Source: Mucidula mucida (taxonomy: Eukaryota; Basidiomycota; Agaricomycetes; Agaricales; Physalacriaceae). Taken from it: a DNA stretch of 64,000 bases. The stretch is from positions 806,001 to 870,000 of the forward strand of contig JADNYV010000002.1 of NCBI GenBank assembly GCA_015501055.1, written 5' to 3'. Under the pieces are notes generated by a model. The model was not told the origin of the DNA and searched no databases. It worked only from the letters and a program-made list of their open reading frames with translations. This document shows positions 33,976 through 49,600 of the stretch, one piece after another. Made by a program: the position numbers and the translations under genes. Within the stretch, counting starts at the first letter, position 1. Every line of letters starts with the position of its first letter.

Positions 33976-36148
33976 TCAACGTACGTCCAAGCCCGGATCC
34001 GCCATCGGTACTCGTTCGATTCCATGCTCGTCTAGATCACCGCCGACGTCGTCAATCGAGGCGGCATTGAGCTCCATAGATAGATCCAAAATATCAGTGT
34101 CATCAACGGGAGGTGGTGGTGGCGGTGGCGCATGCGGGACATCATGGAAGCCTTCAGGAAGTTTACCACCAGGCGCGTTTTGTATGGCCTTTTCACGCAT
34201 TTTTTGCCATGCGTTATAACGTTCGACAGCATGTTGTTGATCCCTGTACATCCATGAGACAGTGTTTGCAAGACAGAAGGCAAGTTACGTACTTGATTTG
34301 CCGTTCCTTATATTGCTGCATGGCTTCATCGAATAAATCAGGATTGATTTCCATGAATAACTTGAGCGCATTATAAACCATGCCATGGATTGTTCTGGGT
34401 TACAGTTAGAACTGAAGCCCGGATTGGAGAAAAGGAAAACTCACCGATTCCAATGAGACTTTGAGTTTGTATATAGCGCAGGGAATACAATTGGTAGTAC
34501 CACGCTGAGGTTATCGCTCATAAGGTTGACGACATACTCGTTGTTCCAATAGAGTAATGCTCGTTCCGCCACTTGGAAGTGTTGACTGTTGATACAGCGA
34601 GCTAGTTGATGGAAAAGAGAGACTTGAATCTTCTGGAATTCGACCGGATCAGTGACGTCTAGCACTTCTTCCACCTCGTTCAGGAACATGACTTCCTTGG
34701 GTGAGTTGACCTTGGGCCAAAACTTGAGTAAACCCATCATCACTTCTTCGGCCAATGCGGGATCTTTCTCCAGGAATTGGACAACGCAGTAAGCAAGTTG
34801 AGGGTGATAGAGGGTCAGGCTTTTAACCTTGTGCAGAGGGAGGAGGACGCGAGTAAGGAAAATTTTGTGTTCTTCCTTCAACGGCAGAGCGAAACCGTTG
34901 ATGATGGACCCCAGAATCTCCAAGAGTTCGGCGATTCCATTGTGTCGCTCTGTTTCGTACACGAAATGGAAGAAGACATTGTTGATGGAACGTCTGATGA
35001 AGGCCCGGAGGTTCAAAAATTTGCCATAGATCCGATGGAGAGTGGTCTTGAGAAAATCGCGCTCTCGTGGATCTTCCGAATCAAAGAGCTCGAGAAGATT
35101 AAGGACGAAAGGTTGGTCGATGTAGCGCTTTGCCAGATTGGTGTTGAAGTCTGGGCTCTCAATAAAACGCAAGAAAAACTCGTACACGATCTGCAGGTGA
35201 GGCCATGCAAGTTCGAGAACCGGTTCATCCTCTTCGGGATCAAATGCGTCGCCGGTCGGGTTGACAGGAGGGGGTATGGATCGGAAGAGGTTGGAGGCAA
35301 ACTACAGGGTTGCGTGAGAAAGAAGAGCGGATGAGGAAAAGAGCACGGACCATGTTAACAACCTCGGGGTATACTGTCTCAGTAATGACGCCACGTTGAG
35401 TGGTGATGTATTCGAGCATTTCGTGCAGGGTTTGAGCCTTGATCTGCTTGCCTCGCAATTCGGCACTAGTGTCATTGAAATCAAACAATACGCGACACTG
35501 GTGGAGCTTCCTGATAAACAAGTTGGGCCTTTCGCTGACCGGCGTTTCTGTTGGAAATACATGAGAAAAAAGCAAGATACAGCGGCAAAGGCACGCACCG
35601 TTGAAAGCAGGCAGTCTTTCTATTTCGACTTTCTCAGTAACGACAAAGCGACTGCTGCGCTGCTTCCTAGGTGGTTTGCCAACTATAGGAATGGTGTCCT
35701 TCGGACCAGCCCGCAAACGGTTGAGTGTCGTTGCTCGCGGAGGGTCTGCAGGTCTTTCTGATTGACCGCTAAAGTGAGCAGTGCGATGGGCTGGTTCATG
35801 GGACGGGTCAGAGCTGACGACGACGATGGGTGGCGCTGGGAGATCTCCTGAACCTCTACGATCCGGTGTAGTGGGCCGCGCAGAGGTCGCCGGAGACGAG
35901 GAGCGTGGCTGAGAATTGAGTGCATTGGCTACAGCAGAACCACCAGGAACGGGGAGGGGTTTTGCAGAATTAGGCGGTGGGGGCGGCGCTGCTGCTGCTG
36001 CTGCCGCATGATTGGATTTGGAATCCTTCTTGGAGGAGCCGTCCTGGCTCTGGGATCCCTTTCTGTTGAGCTGGGTCCATTGGCAAGGTCAGACACGCGT
36101 TGGGCGGGCAGGACAAACGCATACCAGAGTCTTTTTGAGGCCCTTCAT
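33976..36148 (-). CDS. RTS1: protein phosphatase 2A B56 (B') regulatory subunit, RTS1-like
   Basis: This is a targeting subunit of PP2A. The start MKGLKKTL at 36148 is followed by a disordered Ser/Ala/Pro-rich N-terminus. The B56 HEAT-repeat body then follows: [100 protein letters not shown] and [20 protein letters not shown]. It continues with [40 protein letters not shown] and [20 protein letters not shown]. Later exons give [20 protein letters not shown], then a tail with a run of seven prolines. The stop is at 33976. Introns separate the N-terminal, body and tail exons. The first junction, near 36060-36125, is one base out of phase (CAGAAAGGG; one more A would fit). Confidence 0.94.
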
Positions 36149-36496
36149 CGCTGTACGACGCGTTGAGGAAGAGCAGAAAAGAGCGCGAGCTCGCTGTGGA
36201 CGACGACGACAAGGGATCGATTGGACTTGATGGACAGGATGCGGAACAAAGTGACAAAGTCACATCACGGTCATATCAACCAAGTCGACTGCGTTTCAGT
36301 TTCTTGCCCAACGACCGAATGGCTGGTAGGTCGTGTCAGGCTCGCTGCCTTGTTCGCTGCTGACCGTTCTCCACAGCAATCTACTCGGTTTACACATCGC
36401 CAACCCATCCACCCATCCCAGACCATCTCCCTACCCTCATCGTCACGCCACACGGTGAGCAACTATCTGTCGTCGTCGTCGAGTACCGTTTCGCTC
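36149..36496. other. divergent promoter region
   Basis: The spacer of 348 bp lies between the B56 subunit gene and the unknown gene at 36497. I see no distinct motif. Confidence 0.4.
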
Positions 36497-37625
36497 ATGC
36501 TTCATAGGCCAACCATCCAACATTTTATATTCCTACCTCCATACCAATTTTGTATGTCCACTCTATGCCGCTCTGCCGCCCGCTCACGTCTATATAGAAC
36601 TCGGAAAACTACCTTTTGACGCCCTCGCCCCAAGGTGATCTATGCGTTGCCAAGCTCTTCCCTCCCAGGCCCAAGGAAGTTGGCAAAGCTTCCGCCTCTG
36701 ATCCGGGCCATTCCTCGTCTTCTGGCTCCCGCGTTGTTCGATGTGAGGCTTCGCGTAACCTCAAATGGTCGATCGCCAACACTGGTGTTATATCCCCAAT
36801 CTATAAACTCTCTCTGCCCTCTCCAGACTCGGCCGACCTCCCGCTCTTCCAGATATCCAAGCCCAATCCAAATGCCGGCTTCTGGAGCATGTTCTACTTT
36901 GCTTATGCTGGACATAACATTCCGCCCAAGCGCATCGAGTTTGGCAAAATTCAGAAGAATCCTCCTGGGCCAAACGGTGGTGGCACCAGAATCAGCATCA
37001 CCGGCAAGTCAGCCGAAGAGAAGGCTGTCTGGCAGACCTTGGGCGAGGGCAACGAGGACTGTGTTGAATGGGTGGTCTTGTGCGCTGCGCTCAATCTGCT
37101 TGAGTAAGTTTTGCCGTTTCTTATTTTTAGTCACGGCTCATTGAATCCCTTAGCGACGAGATTGTCAAGGCAGCCGAGAAGAATCCCGCGCCCCCGCCCT
37201 CTATGGGTAATGGCGCAGTCCCCAACGGAGGCGGAAGACCTGCCCCGGTCGCCCTCCGTGACCCAGGTGCTGCACCGCCACGAGGACCTCCTAACATGTC
37301 CCCGGCCCCCCAGCAGCGTCCTCCTCCTCAACACGCCAATACATTGCCTCCTGGCGGACGTCCAGGGCCCGGACCTGGTCCTGGATATCAGGGACAGCCT
37401 GGGCAGCCTATGCTCCAGCAACGAGGTTTTCCTCCAGGCCAAGGTCCCCCTCCAAATGGCTATGGCGCCCCCGCCCAAGGATACGCAATGGCAGGTCCCG
37501 GCCCCCAGGCCAGACAACCTCATCCTCAGCAAATGCGCGGTGGGATGCCGCCGCCAGGTCCTAGCGCCCGCCCTCCTCCCCAGCAAATGCAGTCTCAGCC
37601 TCAGCAGCAGGCGCGCAGGTTTTAG
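36497..37625 (+). CDS. conserved unknown protein with Gly/Pro/Gln-rich tail
   Basis: I do not recognise a named family. The proposed start MLHRPTIQHFIFLPPYQF at 36497 is followed in another frame by LYAALPPAHVYIELGKLPFD and ALAP. Next come RAIPRLLAPALFDVRLRVTS, NLKWSIANTGVISPIYKLSL, FQISKPNPNAGFWSMFYFAY, AGHNIPPKRIEFGKIQKNPP and EWVVLCAALNLL. An intron at about 37105-37153 leads to DEIVKAAEKNPAPPP and a long low-complexity P/G/Q tail. The order of blocks is consistent but the frames need three small corrections. One is at CCCCAAGG (about 36633), where one C seems lost. One is near 36555. The third is near 36765, where a 10-bp tandem repeat may have collapsed. The folded half resembles a beta-rich adaptor, but I will not name it. 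Confidence 0.62.
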
Positions 37626-37863
37626 GTTACGCCATGTCGTATCATTATACCCGTTTTCTGTCTTTTTCATCTATGCGCCTCCCTTGTTTACTCTCTCAGA
37701 GTCTATTTCAGAGATTACCCTAGTATCGGACATTGTACTTGTAGTACGTGTGAATTGTCGAAATCGACCGGGCCTTCATTGGGTAGTTAATTGTACAACA
37801 AATTATTCTTCATGCTTTCGCCAAGTGTTCTATCGCATCAAGAGAGAGCGCTACGAATCAAGG

Positions 37864-39987
37864 TTAGTTTCCATTTACTGATGAGCAATAATAAGGCGCA
37901 CATTTCGGTCTCTCAAGGGGTAATCCAAGAGCTGTTGTACACTGATCAGTCAAGTGAACTAGAACATGAGACAGTACTAACCTCGAGCCCAAACGAGTTG
38001 AGTCAAGCATCCCAAAGCTATAGAACTTTCAATGACTGGTCGAATTCAAAGAGATGGTTCAAAATACCTCTCGACACGCCAAAAATGACAGTGTAGTACT
38101 GGGAAGCAGTTCAACTTCGATATCTCGACGAATTCATCATTAAACAAACCTTGAACTCCTTCAGGCCGTAATGATGCAACACGCAACCTAGCCGATACTG
38201 TCTACATTTCATACTGGGCACGAACAGTAGACATACCTGATGTGGCGTCAACGTTCGGGTATGGATTCTTGGTCTATTGGACATTCCTCAGTGTACCGTT
38301 TGCAGAAGCAACAAGGATGAACAGACCTTTCCATGTTCCTTCAAGACACTAGGAGCCACCTCGTATGTCTAGTCAAACCAACTATCAGATTACAATGTCG
38401 CGGCACATCCTTCTTGACGTACCATCTTGACAAGGCGAACAATCGTACTCTCTTCGAGTTCAGGCTTCGAATCACAAAATTGTTGCAACGCAATGAAACG
38501 AGGGTCCGGATTGCGAAGAACACCATGTCCATATCTTGACGCACAAAGTTAGAAGGAGGAGCGAAAGGAATGATGAACATTACCCTGGAACAACTTGTCC
38601 ACTTTTCAAGGTCTTCCAAAGATATTCTTTGATTCGCTCATGAGTTACATCTTCCCCGATTTCTTTCTGCATAGCCATCTGCCATCGGAGTACTTCTTGG
38701 TTAGCAAGCCTATAACAATTAACAACCATGAGCACATAGCAGCGGGCGTTGTCAATACTCACCCATGGAGAGGGCCGGCCAAAGCGAACAATGCGGCAGA
38801 ATACGACAGATACGGATCGGAAAGTGTTGACCCAACCAGATCTGTCACGACGCGTTGAATGACCCGTTACTAGGTACACAATTTGAACTCACGAGCTGTA
38901 TGCGCAGACGCGTTTCCTCCTTCGTGATCGCCGTGGAGGGCAATGTACAGACGTAGGTATTCCGTCAGGCTGTGATTGTCGCCGTATCCAAGCAGACGCG
39001 AGTAATTGCCTACAAGCAGACTCAGAATGTAATCAGGTCATATGAGTAGATTGGACGTGCCAACTAGATCCAGACTGCTGTCAAGTTCGAGCATCTGCCG
39101 GCCAGGATAATAAACATTCCGGTAAATGCGAGCCGCCAAGGCGGGGAGCCGTGCAATGAGGTTCAGACAATCTTCCAAAGTGGCTTCCCAGTATTCTGAT
39201 TTCTTCATCCCCTTCTCGTATGCGGACTGGAACAAACTGTCATGGTTTAGGGACGCGACGGCCATGCCAAGTTGGGTCATTGGATGTAACGTTTTGGGGA
39301 ATCTAGGGAAGAAAGATATACCATCCATGCAAAGACTGTGTAACAGACTCACGAGTCGACAAGCGTTTCCACGAACGACGGGAGTTTACCCCGCTCGAAG
39401 AGATCACGAGAGAGGGCGCGGGTTTGGGCCTCGGTAGGAACTTTGCCCGTCAGAAGGAGCCAGAGCATGCTTTCGGCTATGATTTCTTTTCCGCCTGGAG
39501 CCGGAGGAAGTTGTTCTGGCAGTCGGGGATAGAGAGGCCATGGAACCGAATGCCCTGTGGAGAATTAGCAGGTACGCCACGGTAGTGCAGTTAGCAAGCT
39601 CACCTCTTCCGGATCAAGGACGGACGCGTCCCAAAGCATTGCTTTGAGTCCTCTCATTCCGCCAATGACATTCTCCACCTGGGACAGCGTTAGCGCATTC
39701 GGCAATGGTCTTAGAAAGATAGATCTTGCCTTGACCTCCCCAAGGCTGCTACCGCTATGCTGGGTTTTCTGGCAAAGTGTAAGCGTAAGGTAACGAGACC
39801 ACGAGCTGACTGACCAGGCACTTAAGCTGCTCCTGTTTCTGAGGGATGGCGGCTTTGATAGCGTCCTTCAATGACTAGCAACACCTCTGTTAACGAACGC
39901 GACATGCAGAGCTAAATAGCAACTGTGTTGACGCGAGGCGGACATGAGAGTGCCTGGCAGAGATTGAAAACGTTCGACACACAACAT
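37864..39987 (-). CDS. CIT1: citrate synthase, mitochondrial type
   Basis: Condenses acetyl-CoA and oxaloacetate in the TCA cycle. From the N-terminus: [20 protein letters not shown] (possible targeting peptide), [20 protein letters not shown] and HSGSSLGEV. Then [40 protein letters not shown] and [14 protein letters not shown]. The active-site blocks are [36 protein letters not shown] and [19 protein letters not shown]. The C-terminal exons give [46 protein letters not shown] and LGLPLERPK. The catalytic His, His and Asp contexts are intact. The C-terminal exon is interpreted to end at 37864, but the last residues are uncertain. It is divergent from SEC66, with 170 bp between starts. Confidence 0.93.
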
Positions 39988-40157
39988 TGGGGGGCTATAG
40001 GATAGGGCGAACAAGTACTCTCTCGGTACCCTCTTAAGCAAGGTGGGGTCCGGGGTAATTGCATATACATGGCTCCGTTCGGCATCACATTTGGTCCGTT
40101 CGGCACTGACGCCTTCCATTTCTGGCTCTCACCTTCCACGTATTCCTCTTCACCACC

Positions 40158-41075
40158 ATGGCGTCCATTCTGGTACCCGTCGCCTATGTGGTCCTCGTCT
40201 TTGGGTCTCTCTTTGTATTCAGTCATTTCTACCGGAAGCGTCTTGCCTGTATGTTCTCACAATCGCCTTCATTTACTGAGCTCCTTATACGCGTTCTGTA
40301 GCCCAGCCATTCGAACCGTATTTTCCCCCACACGTCGAGCGCAATACATATGTCACACTCCTACAGAAATCAGACCCACCTACTCCAGAACCAATTCTCA
40401 AAGCTGCCCTGGTCCGCCGTGCAGTAGCCGACGTTCTGAGAGTTCTCAAAGTTCGCGAAGACAAACCTGCATTGCAAAATTTGCTCCAGAAGGGCTCCAT
40501 TGGTGACGATTTGTGGAATAGTCTGCTCGCTGCGGAAAAAGAACTGGAAGGAGAGGTTTCGGAGGTCATTGCGGAAGCAGAATCGTACTTGCCGCGATGG
40601 GGAGAGCTCATATTCCAGACCGCCAACGAAGTCATCGCAAACGACAGGATTCGCGCATCCTTTGAACAAATCAACCAGAACAAGGCCAAACTAGGCGAGT
40701 TTACACCTGTTCTCTATCCTGCGATGTGTTGACGCTACCTCAGAAATCAAGTATGGTGTCAAAGCAAAACTCACTCTTGGTGTTGGTCCTCCGCCGCCAG
40801 GCGCAGTAACGACGTCTGGGTCGACTCCGCCTTCTAACGCACCTTCTCCCTCTCCATCCTCATTAAGTACGCCACCTAAACCTGCGAACGGCACGTCAAG
40901 TCCACCACTCAACAACGGCGCCTTGCAACCACCGGTCACCAGCTCCAGCGCCGACAGCATAGCCTCAAGTGACGGTGAAGGCAAATCACCTTCCAAGAAT
41001 GTAAGTACTCCGTCTCAGTACACTTCAACTCTAACATGGATCTTGCAGGCAAAGAAAGCCAAAAAACGCAAGTGA
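40158..41075 (+). CDS. SEC66: SEC66/SEC71-like ER translocation subunit
   Basis: Sec66 is a subunit of the Sec62/63 complex for post-translational protein import into the ER. Exon 1 (40158-40248) encodes MASILVPVAYVVLVFGSLFV followed by FSHFYRKRLA, one N-terminal membrane anchor. Exon 2 from 40302 gives QPFEPYFPPHVERNTYVTLL, KAALVRRAVADVLRVLKVRE, LQNLLQKGSIGDDLWNSLLA and PRWGELIFQTANEVIANDR. A third exon starts EIKYGVKAKLTLGVGPPPP, followed by a Ser/Pro-rich stretch and a last exon AKKAKKRK ending at 41075. The short anchor followed by a helical cytosolic domain and basic tail fits Sec66. The reading is continuous, with no frame damage seen. Confidence 0.9.
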
Positions 41076-41278
41076 CCCAGACACGTTATTTATTTATTTA
41101 GTCTCCATTGTAGCCATGCGGGCGCAATATGATAATTTTCATGGTACATGGCAGAGCCGAGAATTTACTGTAATTGAGCAAGTGAAAAAGTACAATGGTG
41201 AAAGAAATAGCGTGAGTGAGATGTGTAGTAATAACGATCCCGATCCAAACACAAAAAAACATCGTACACAAGATTTGA

Positions 41279-45441
<4,163 letters not shown>

Positions 45442-46049
45442 GCTGTCGTTCTGTGATGCGTAAGACGTCGATGGATGATATCGGGCGGGCGGGCGGCTCA
45501 CCATGGGTCGGGCAGAGAGAATGTCGGGGAAAGGCGCGGGTGTGAAAAGGGAAACAGTCCTGTTCAACGGACAGGAAGGAACAATGGTACAATTTGAATG
45601 GAGGAAAGGGAAGCCAGATATAGGCGGGGACTGGGTGTCGATGCAAGGCTCTGACAAAGCTTACATACTCTACTGCAAATGCCGCTCCTCGGCAGTCTGA
45701 TAAACCGTGGTCTTGACATGTCAGCGCTAGCTGTTCTGTCTTACTGCTAGCTATAGATAATTGTAATTGGACGGAAACCCTCGAGGACGAATCACAATCC
45801 AACCAGTTATGCTCTGGTATTCAACGCGAAGACTTTGAAGATTCATAACGCACTGAAAGTAATCCGAGTACTAAAGTTTTCTCAGGAGCCAGGTTCGATA
45901 ATCCGCGCCGTCGGCATTCTGTCTGATGCAACGACACAATCAAGACACCATACAAGACGCGGGATATTGTGAGTATAGAATGCCAGATAAGTACGTTCCA
46001 AGCGAATGATGGCAAGGGAAGATACAAACCGGCGTTTGCCGAACCCGGC
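45442..46049. other. intergenic stretch upstream of UBP15
   Basis: This holds the UBP15 promoter and upstream sequence. Short ORFs on both strands show no family resemblance. Confidence 0.4.
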
Positions 46050-46056
46050 TATAAAT
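46050..46056 (+). promoter_or_regulatory. TATA box before the candidate 69-residue gene
   Basis: TATAAAT lies 54 bp upstream of the ATG at 46104, a spacing similar to the TATA boxes before 3343 and the PhoD gene. Confidence 0.4.
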
Positions 46057-46103
46057 TGCTCACCTGGATTTTTGGCTTGCCCTTCAACCACGATCCTTAA
46101 ATT

Positions 46104-46409
46104 ATGTCGACACAGGACGATTCTACGAATCCTCAGCAGCCTTTCCGCTGTCTACTGTCGGTAATGAGTCAAAATCGTGTTATAGAGGGCCATTTATTGT
46201 TGATTTTCTGAATCGGTCCGTTCTGGATTCGGTTCGGTGGGCGCTTCGGGTACCAGGTTTTCTGGTGTCTGTGGTTGCCTTTTGACAGTGTCTGGCATTG
46301 CCTTTTCACACTTGGACGTGATCCCGATGCTGCTACAGCGGTATTTCGACGACCTAGTCGTATAGTGCATCGGCGGACATATTCTACTGCTTTCAATGTA
46401 TCCACCTAG
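46104..46409 (+). CDS. candidate two-exon small protein (69 residues), unknown
   Basis: I do not recognise this protein. Exon 1 (46104-46160) encodes MSTQDDSTNPQQPFRCLLS and ends at a GTAATG donor. Exon 2 (46257-46409) begins after TACCAG and reads VFWCLWLPFDSVWHCLFTLG, RDPDAATAVFRRPSRIVHRR and TYSTAFNVST before a TAG. The join is phase 0, with a 96-base intron. The aromatic/cysteine-rich middle could be one short membrane segment, followed by a basic tail. A TATA box lies 54 bp upstream. It is too short for the statistics of length alone to prove it, and an antisense ORF (46194-46544) overlaps it. Treat it as a plausible, unproven gene. Confidence 0.35.
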
Positions 46410-46664
46410 TGAATTACTTGTCTTTGAATTTTTAAAGCTGCAAAAAAAAAAAAAGTCCGTATCACTTGTTATACATGCGCCTCGGCGCCCGAGAAAGACC
46501 GACCTGAAGGTTGATGAAGAGATGTCGCCTAAAGTGGGGTTCATCAGTTGGCCTCATGTCGACACGACCACTCCGCTCTCTTTTGCCTGTCTTTCCATCT
46601 TTGTCGCCGGGGCCTTTCTCTCTGTCGGACGGAAGCGGGCATTCATTTCCAGTGTTTCCGCTGA

Positions 46665-49600
46665 ATGAAGAGTTTCTTCCAGCATCGCAAGCAAGACAAA
46701 CCAACGGAATCTGCAACCAAACCTAGCGCCAAAGCCTACAAAATCTGGATTCCCCCGAGCCAGCCCTCGGTCCCAGCGAGACCTACCAAAGTTACACGGC
46801 CGTCCGACTATGTGGAGGTCAGGGCCAAGGGCACTGGCGATACGGACAAGTCAACTCGTCGGACGGCGCCTCCAACGAGCCAGGCAGCGCCGACATCGTC
46901 CTCCAAGCCGCACAAGAGCCAGTCGGCTGCTCCGACGGCCGGCTCAAGTGCAGTGAGCGCTGCCGCAGCGTCTGCACAACCGCACAAACCTAAACACTCT
47001 ACTTCGGCTCCGGCGCCGTTTCATTCAGCATCAACCCCGTCTACCAGCTACCATCACGCGACAAGCACAACTACACCGCAGTATCCGGTCCACGAACCCA
47101 CTAGGGCGTTCCCTACAGCTACGCCAATACCAGTCTCTCAATACTCATCCCTTCCTTCATCCAAACCAGCACTGCGGCATACCTATGCTCGCAGCCGAAC
47201 GATTCCCAATCCAGCACAACCGGAGTTTTGGATGCCACCGACATCCGAAGACGCTCATGTCTCGAGCAAACCACACAAAGACAGAAGTGGACACGCTCGC
47301 AGTCGAACAGACCCAACCACGGCTACAATGAACCCTCAGGTATGGCTACCGCCAGACCCACTGAAGAAATCCAAGGAGAAATCCCCGTCTGATACCATGG
47401 ACATCGTCGGCGTTCCTATAACAAAGAGCCATCGCAGTCACAAAAACAGTGATTCTGTTCGTCCATCTGAGAGGACGGAACGCACTGAATGGGAAAGAGA
47501 ACGGGAACGGGAGAATAAAAGGGACAGGGAAAAGAGCAAAAGTCGGAAGGAGGACGAGAAAGAGTCGCGGAGGGATGACTCGGATGTGGAGAAGAGCAGA
47601 AGGAAGAGAACTGAGGATCGCGAGCGTGAGCGTCGTAGGGAAGAACGGGAACGGCCTAAAGACGAGAGCGAGAGGCACCGTGAACGCAGAGTGCGCTCAG
47701 ATGCGGAGAAAGCTTCCAGCAGATCCGAGGCAGAGCGCGATAGACGCGACAGCGATCGCAGGCACGAGCGTTCACGCTTAACATCAGATCGCCATCCTGA
47801 GAGAGAGAGGCACAACGAGGAGCGGGAAAGGCATCGTGAAGCTCGTGACGCAAAACCCAGAACTGTACCAGTTCCCACTCGATCCTACGATGACTACGAA
47901 AGCTCTGACAGCGCCAGACCGAAACCCGAGTCCTCCTCCAGGCATCGCAGACATCAAACCGACGATTCTCTGAGCAAGGTAGCATTGCTCTACTTTCACC
48001 TTCACACAACTTAGAAGTTTTTTTTTGCAGCAGAGCAGGCAGTATCCTCCAGTCGTATCTTCGTCGGCAACATACGAACCCCCCATTCGTCCGCTCTCGT
48101 CTCCGTTTCTTGCAAATGTACAAGCTCCCGGACTTGACTATCAGATCGTCATGATGGATAGCGATTCATCGAAAAGCAAGAAAGAGAAACAGGTAGGTAA
48201 TCTTATTTTGTAGTCGTGACAATATTAAATATTATCATAAGCGGCATCGAGATTCGATGCTACAGACTAATGTTTCTCGACCTCAACCTTCTAATTCCCA
48301 TTCTGTAAGTACCTGTCGTTCTATTGGTTTCGTGCGCTTAGCCTATGTAGACTATTACATCTGCGAATCCTTCTCGAACCGATCCAAGACAAGTTATCGG
48401 CACGCCCGTCAATATGGAGAAATTTGCAGTACCCGCCCCAGACTATTCCAGTAGTAGTCGCGAAGTTACTCCTCGCAGAGATGATAGCTCATCCCTCGAG
48501 GCGTCTTTGAGAGCTTTTCCTCCTCCAACTCTGCCGCATGTTACTGGTTCCACTTCATACAATGGACTTGGGGTCGGCGTCGGACCTCCAAATGCTACCA
48601 CACCCCCGCGTGACTCTCCGGTTCTAAAATCTTCACCAGGAAAACGTTCCCTGCAAGAAAAGGTCAGCGTCTTCGGCATTGACATGTGACTGGCATTGTT
48701 AATAGTGTGCAGACTAAAGATGAATATGGAGCTCTGAGATCAGCCGAATACACCCCTCCCGCCGTCATGCAAAGTCAGACCTCGACTAGTGCTCAGCCTG
48801 TAGCCTCCCACTCAACAAGCAAGTCATCTCCTTCAAAGCGGGACACCGGAGAGTGTGACTCCATCCATCATCGAAGATCGAGTGAAACTCACAAGGCTTC
48901 CAATGAAGCCGCCGGAAGCAAACTTCGAACTATTTACCAGGTGTGCGCATTCGAGCATGATCTTCGTTCCCCGTGCTCATTAGATAGAAGGGCGATGCAT
49001 TGTCGCCTTCTCCAGTTGATAATACTTTCGAGGTTCGCACTGCTCTTGCTCCTTTACACTTCAACCCGGACCTCGCTGGGAGGGCGCCTAATCTCAACGT
49101 TGGCGCATCTATACCTCGCTCATCCACTTCCATGGCTTTTCGGAGAGACGAATCATCCAGACCTGTCCCACTCTCCTCTGCTATCAACCAACTACCCTCG
49201 TTTGCGTCACACGCTTCCGTCGGGGCCACCTTGCAGCGTCCATCCACCGCTGCAGGCTACTCTCAAAACCAAGTTAGGCCAACGATTGACACAAGCGCAC
49301 TTGCTCGGGCTGCTTTCACTGATCAACAACGAGACAGGCTTTCTCACGCTCAGTCTGCTCCTCGTACACCGTTCCCGCCCCAGCGATCTGGCGCGGCTAC
49401 ACCGCTTCCCTCGGCGTCGTCTGCTTTTCCACCCGAACGACTAAGAGCCGACAGCAATTCTTCTATGACAAAGGGTATGCGTCCATTGAGACCTGATATC
49501 ACGGATACGACCTACAAATACCCATCCTATCCCGTAATTACTCCGCTTGCGCAACAGACGTCTTCGTCTTCGCAGTATCAATCCCTTAGGGATAATGTTC

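Noticed and set aside
37131..37670. Minus-strand ORF of 179 codons
   Set aside because: It is antisense to the Pro/Gly/Gln-rich tail of the unknown gene, where GC-rich codons remove stops on the opposite strand.
46442..46454. Run of A as a retroposon tail
   Set aside because: There is no coding or SINE-like sequence directly before it and no target-site duplication; a simple homopolymer.
46194..46544. Minus-strand ORF ending in a P/E/T-rich tail
   Set aside because: It has no conserved core, includes the translated poly(A/T) run at 46442, and has no promoter signal. It overlaps the better supported plus-strand candidate.
47438..47878. Leucine/serine/arginine-rich ORF on the minus strand
   Set aside because: It is the complement of the R/E/D-rich tract of the large plus-strand protein; its composition is explained by that.
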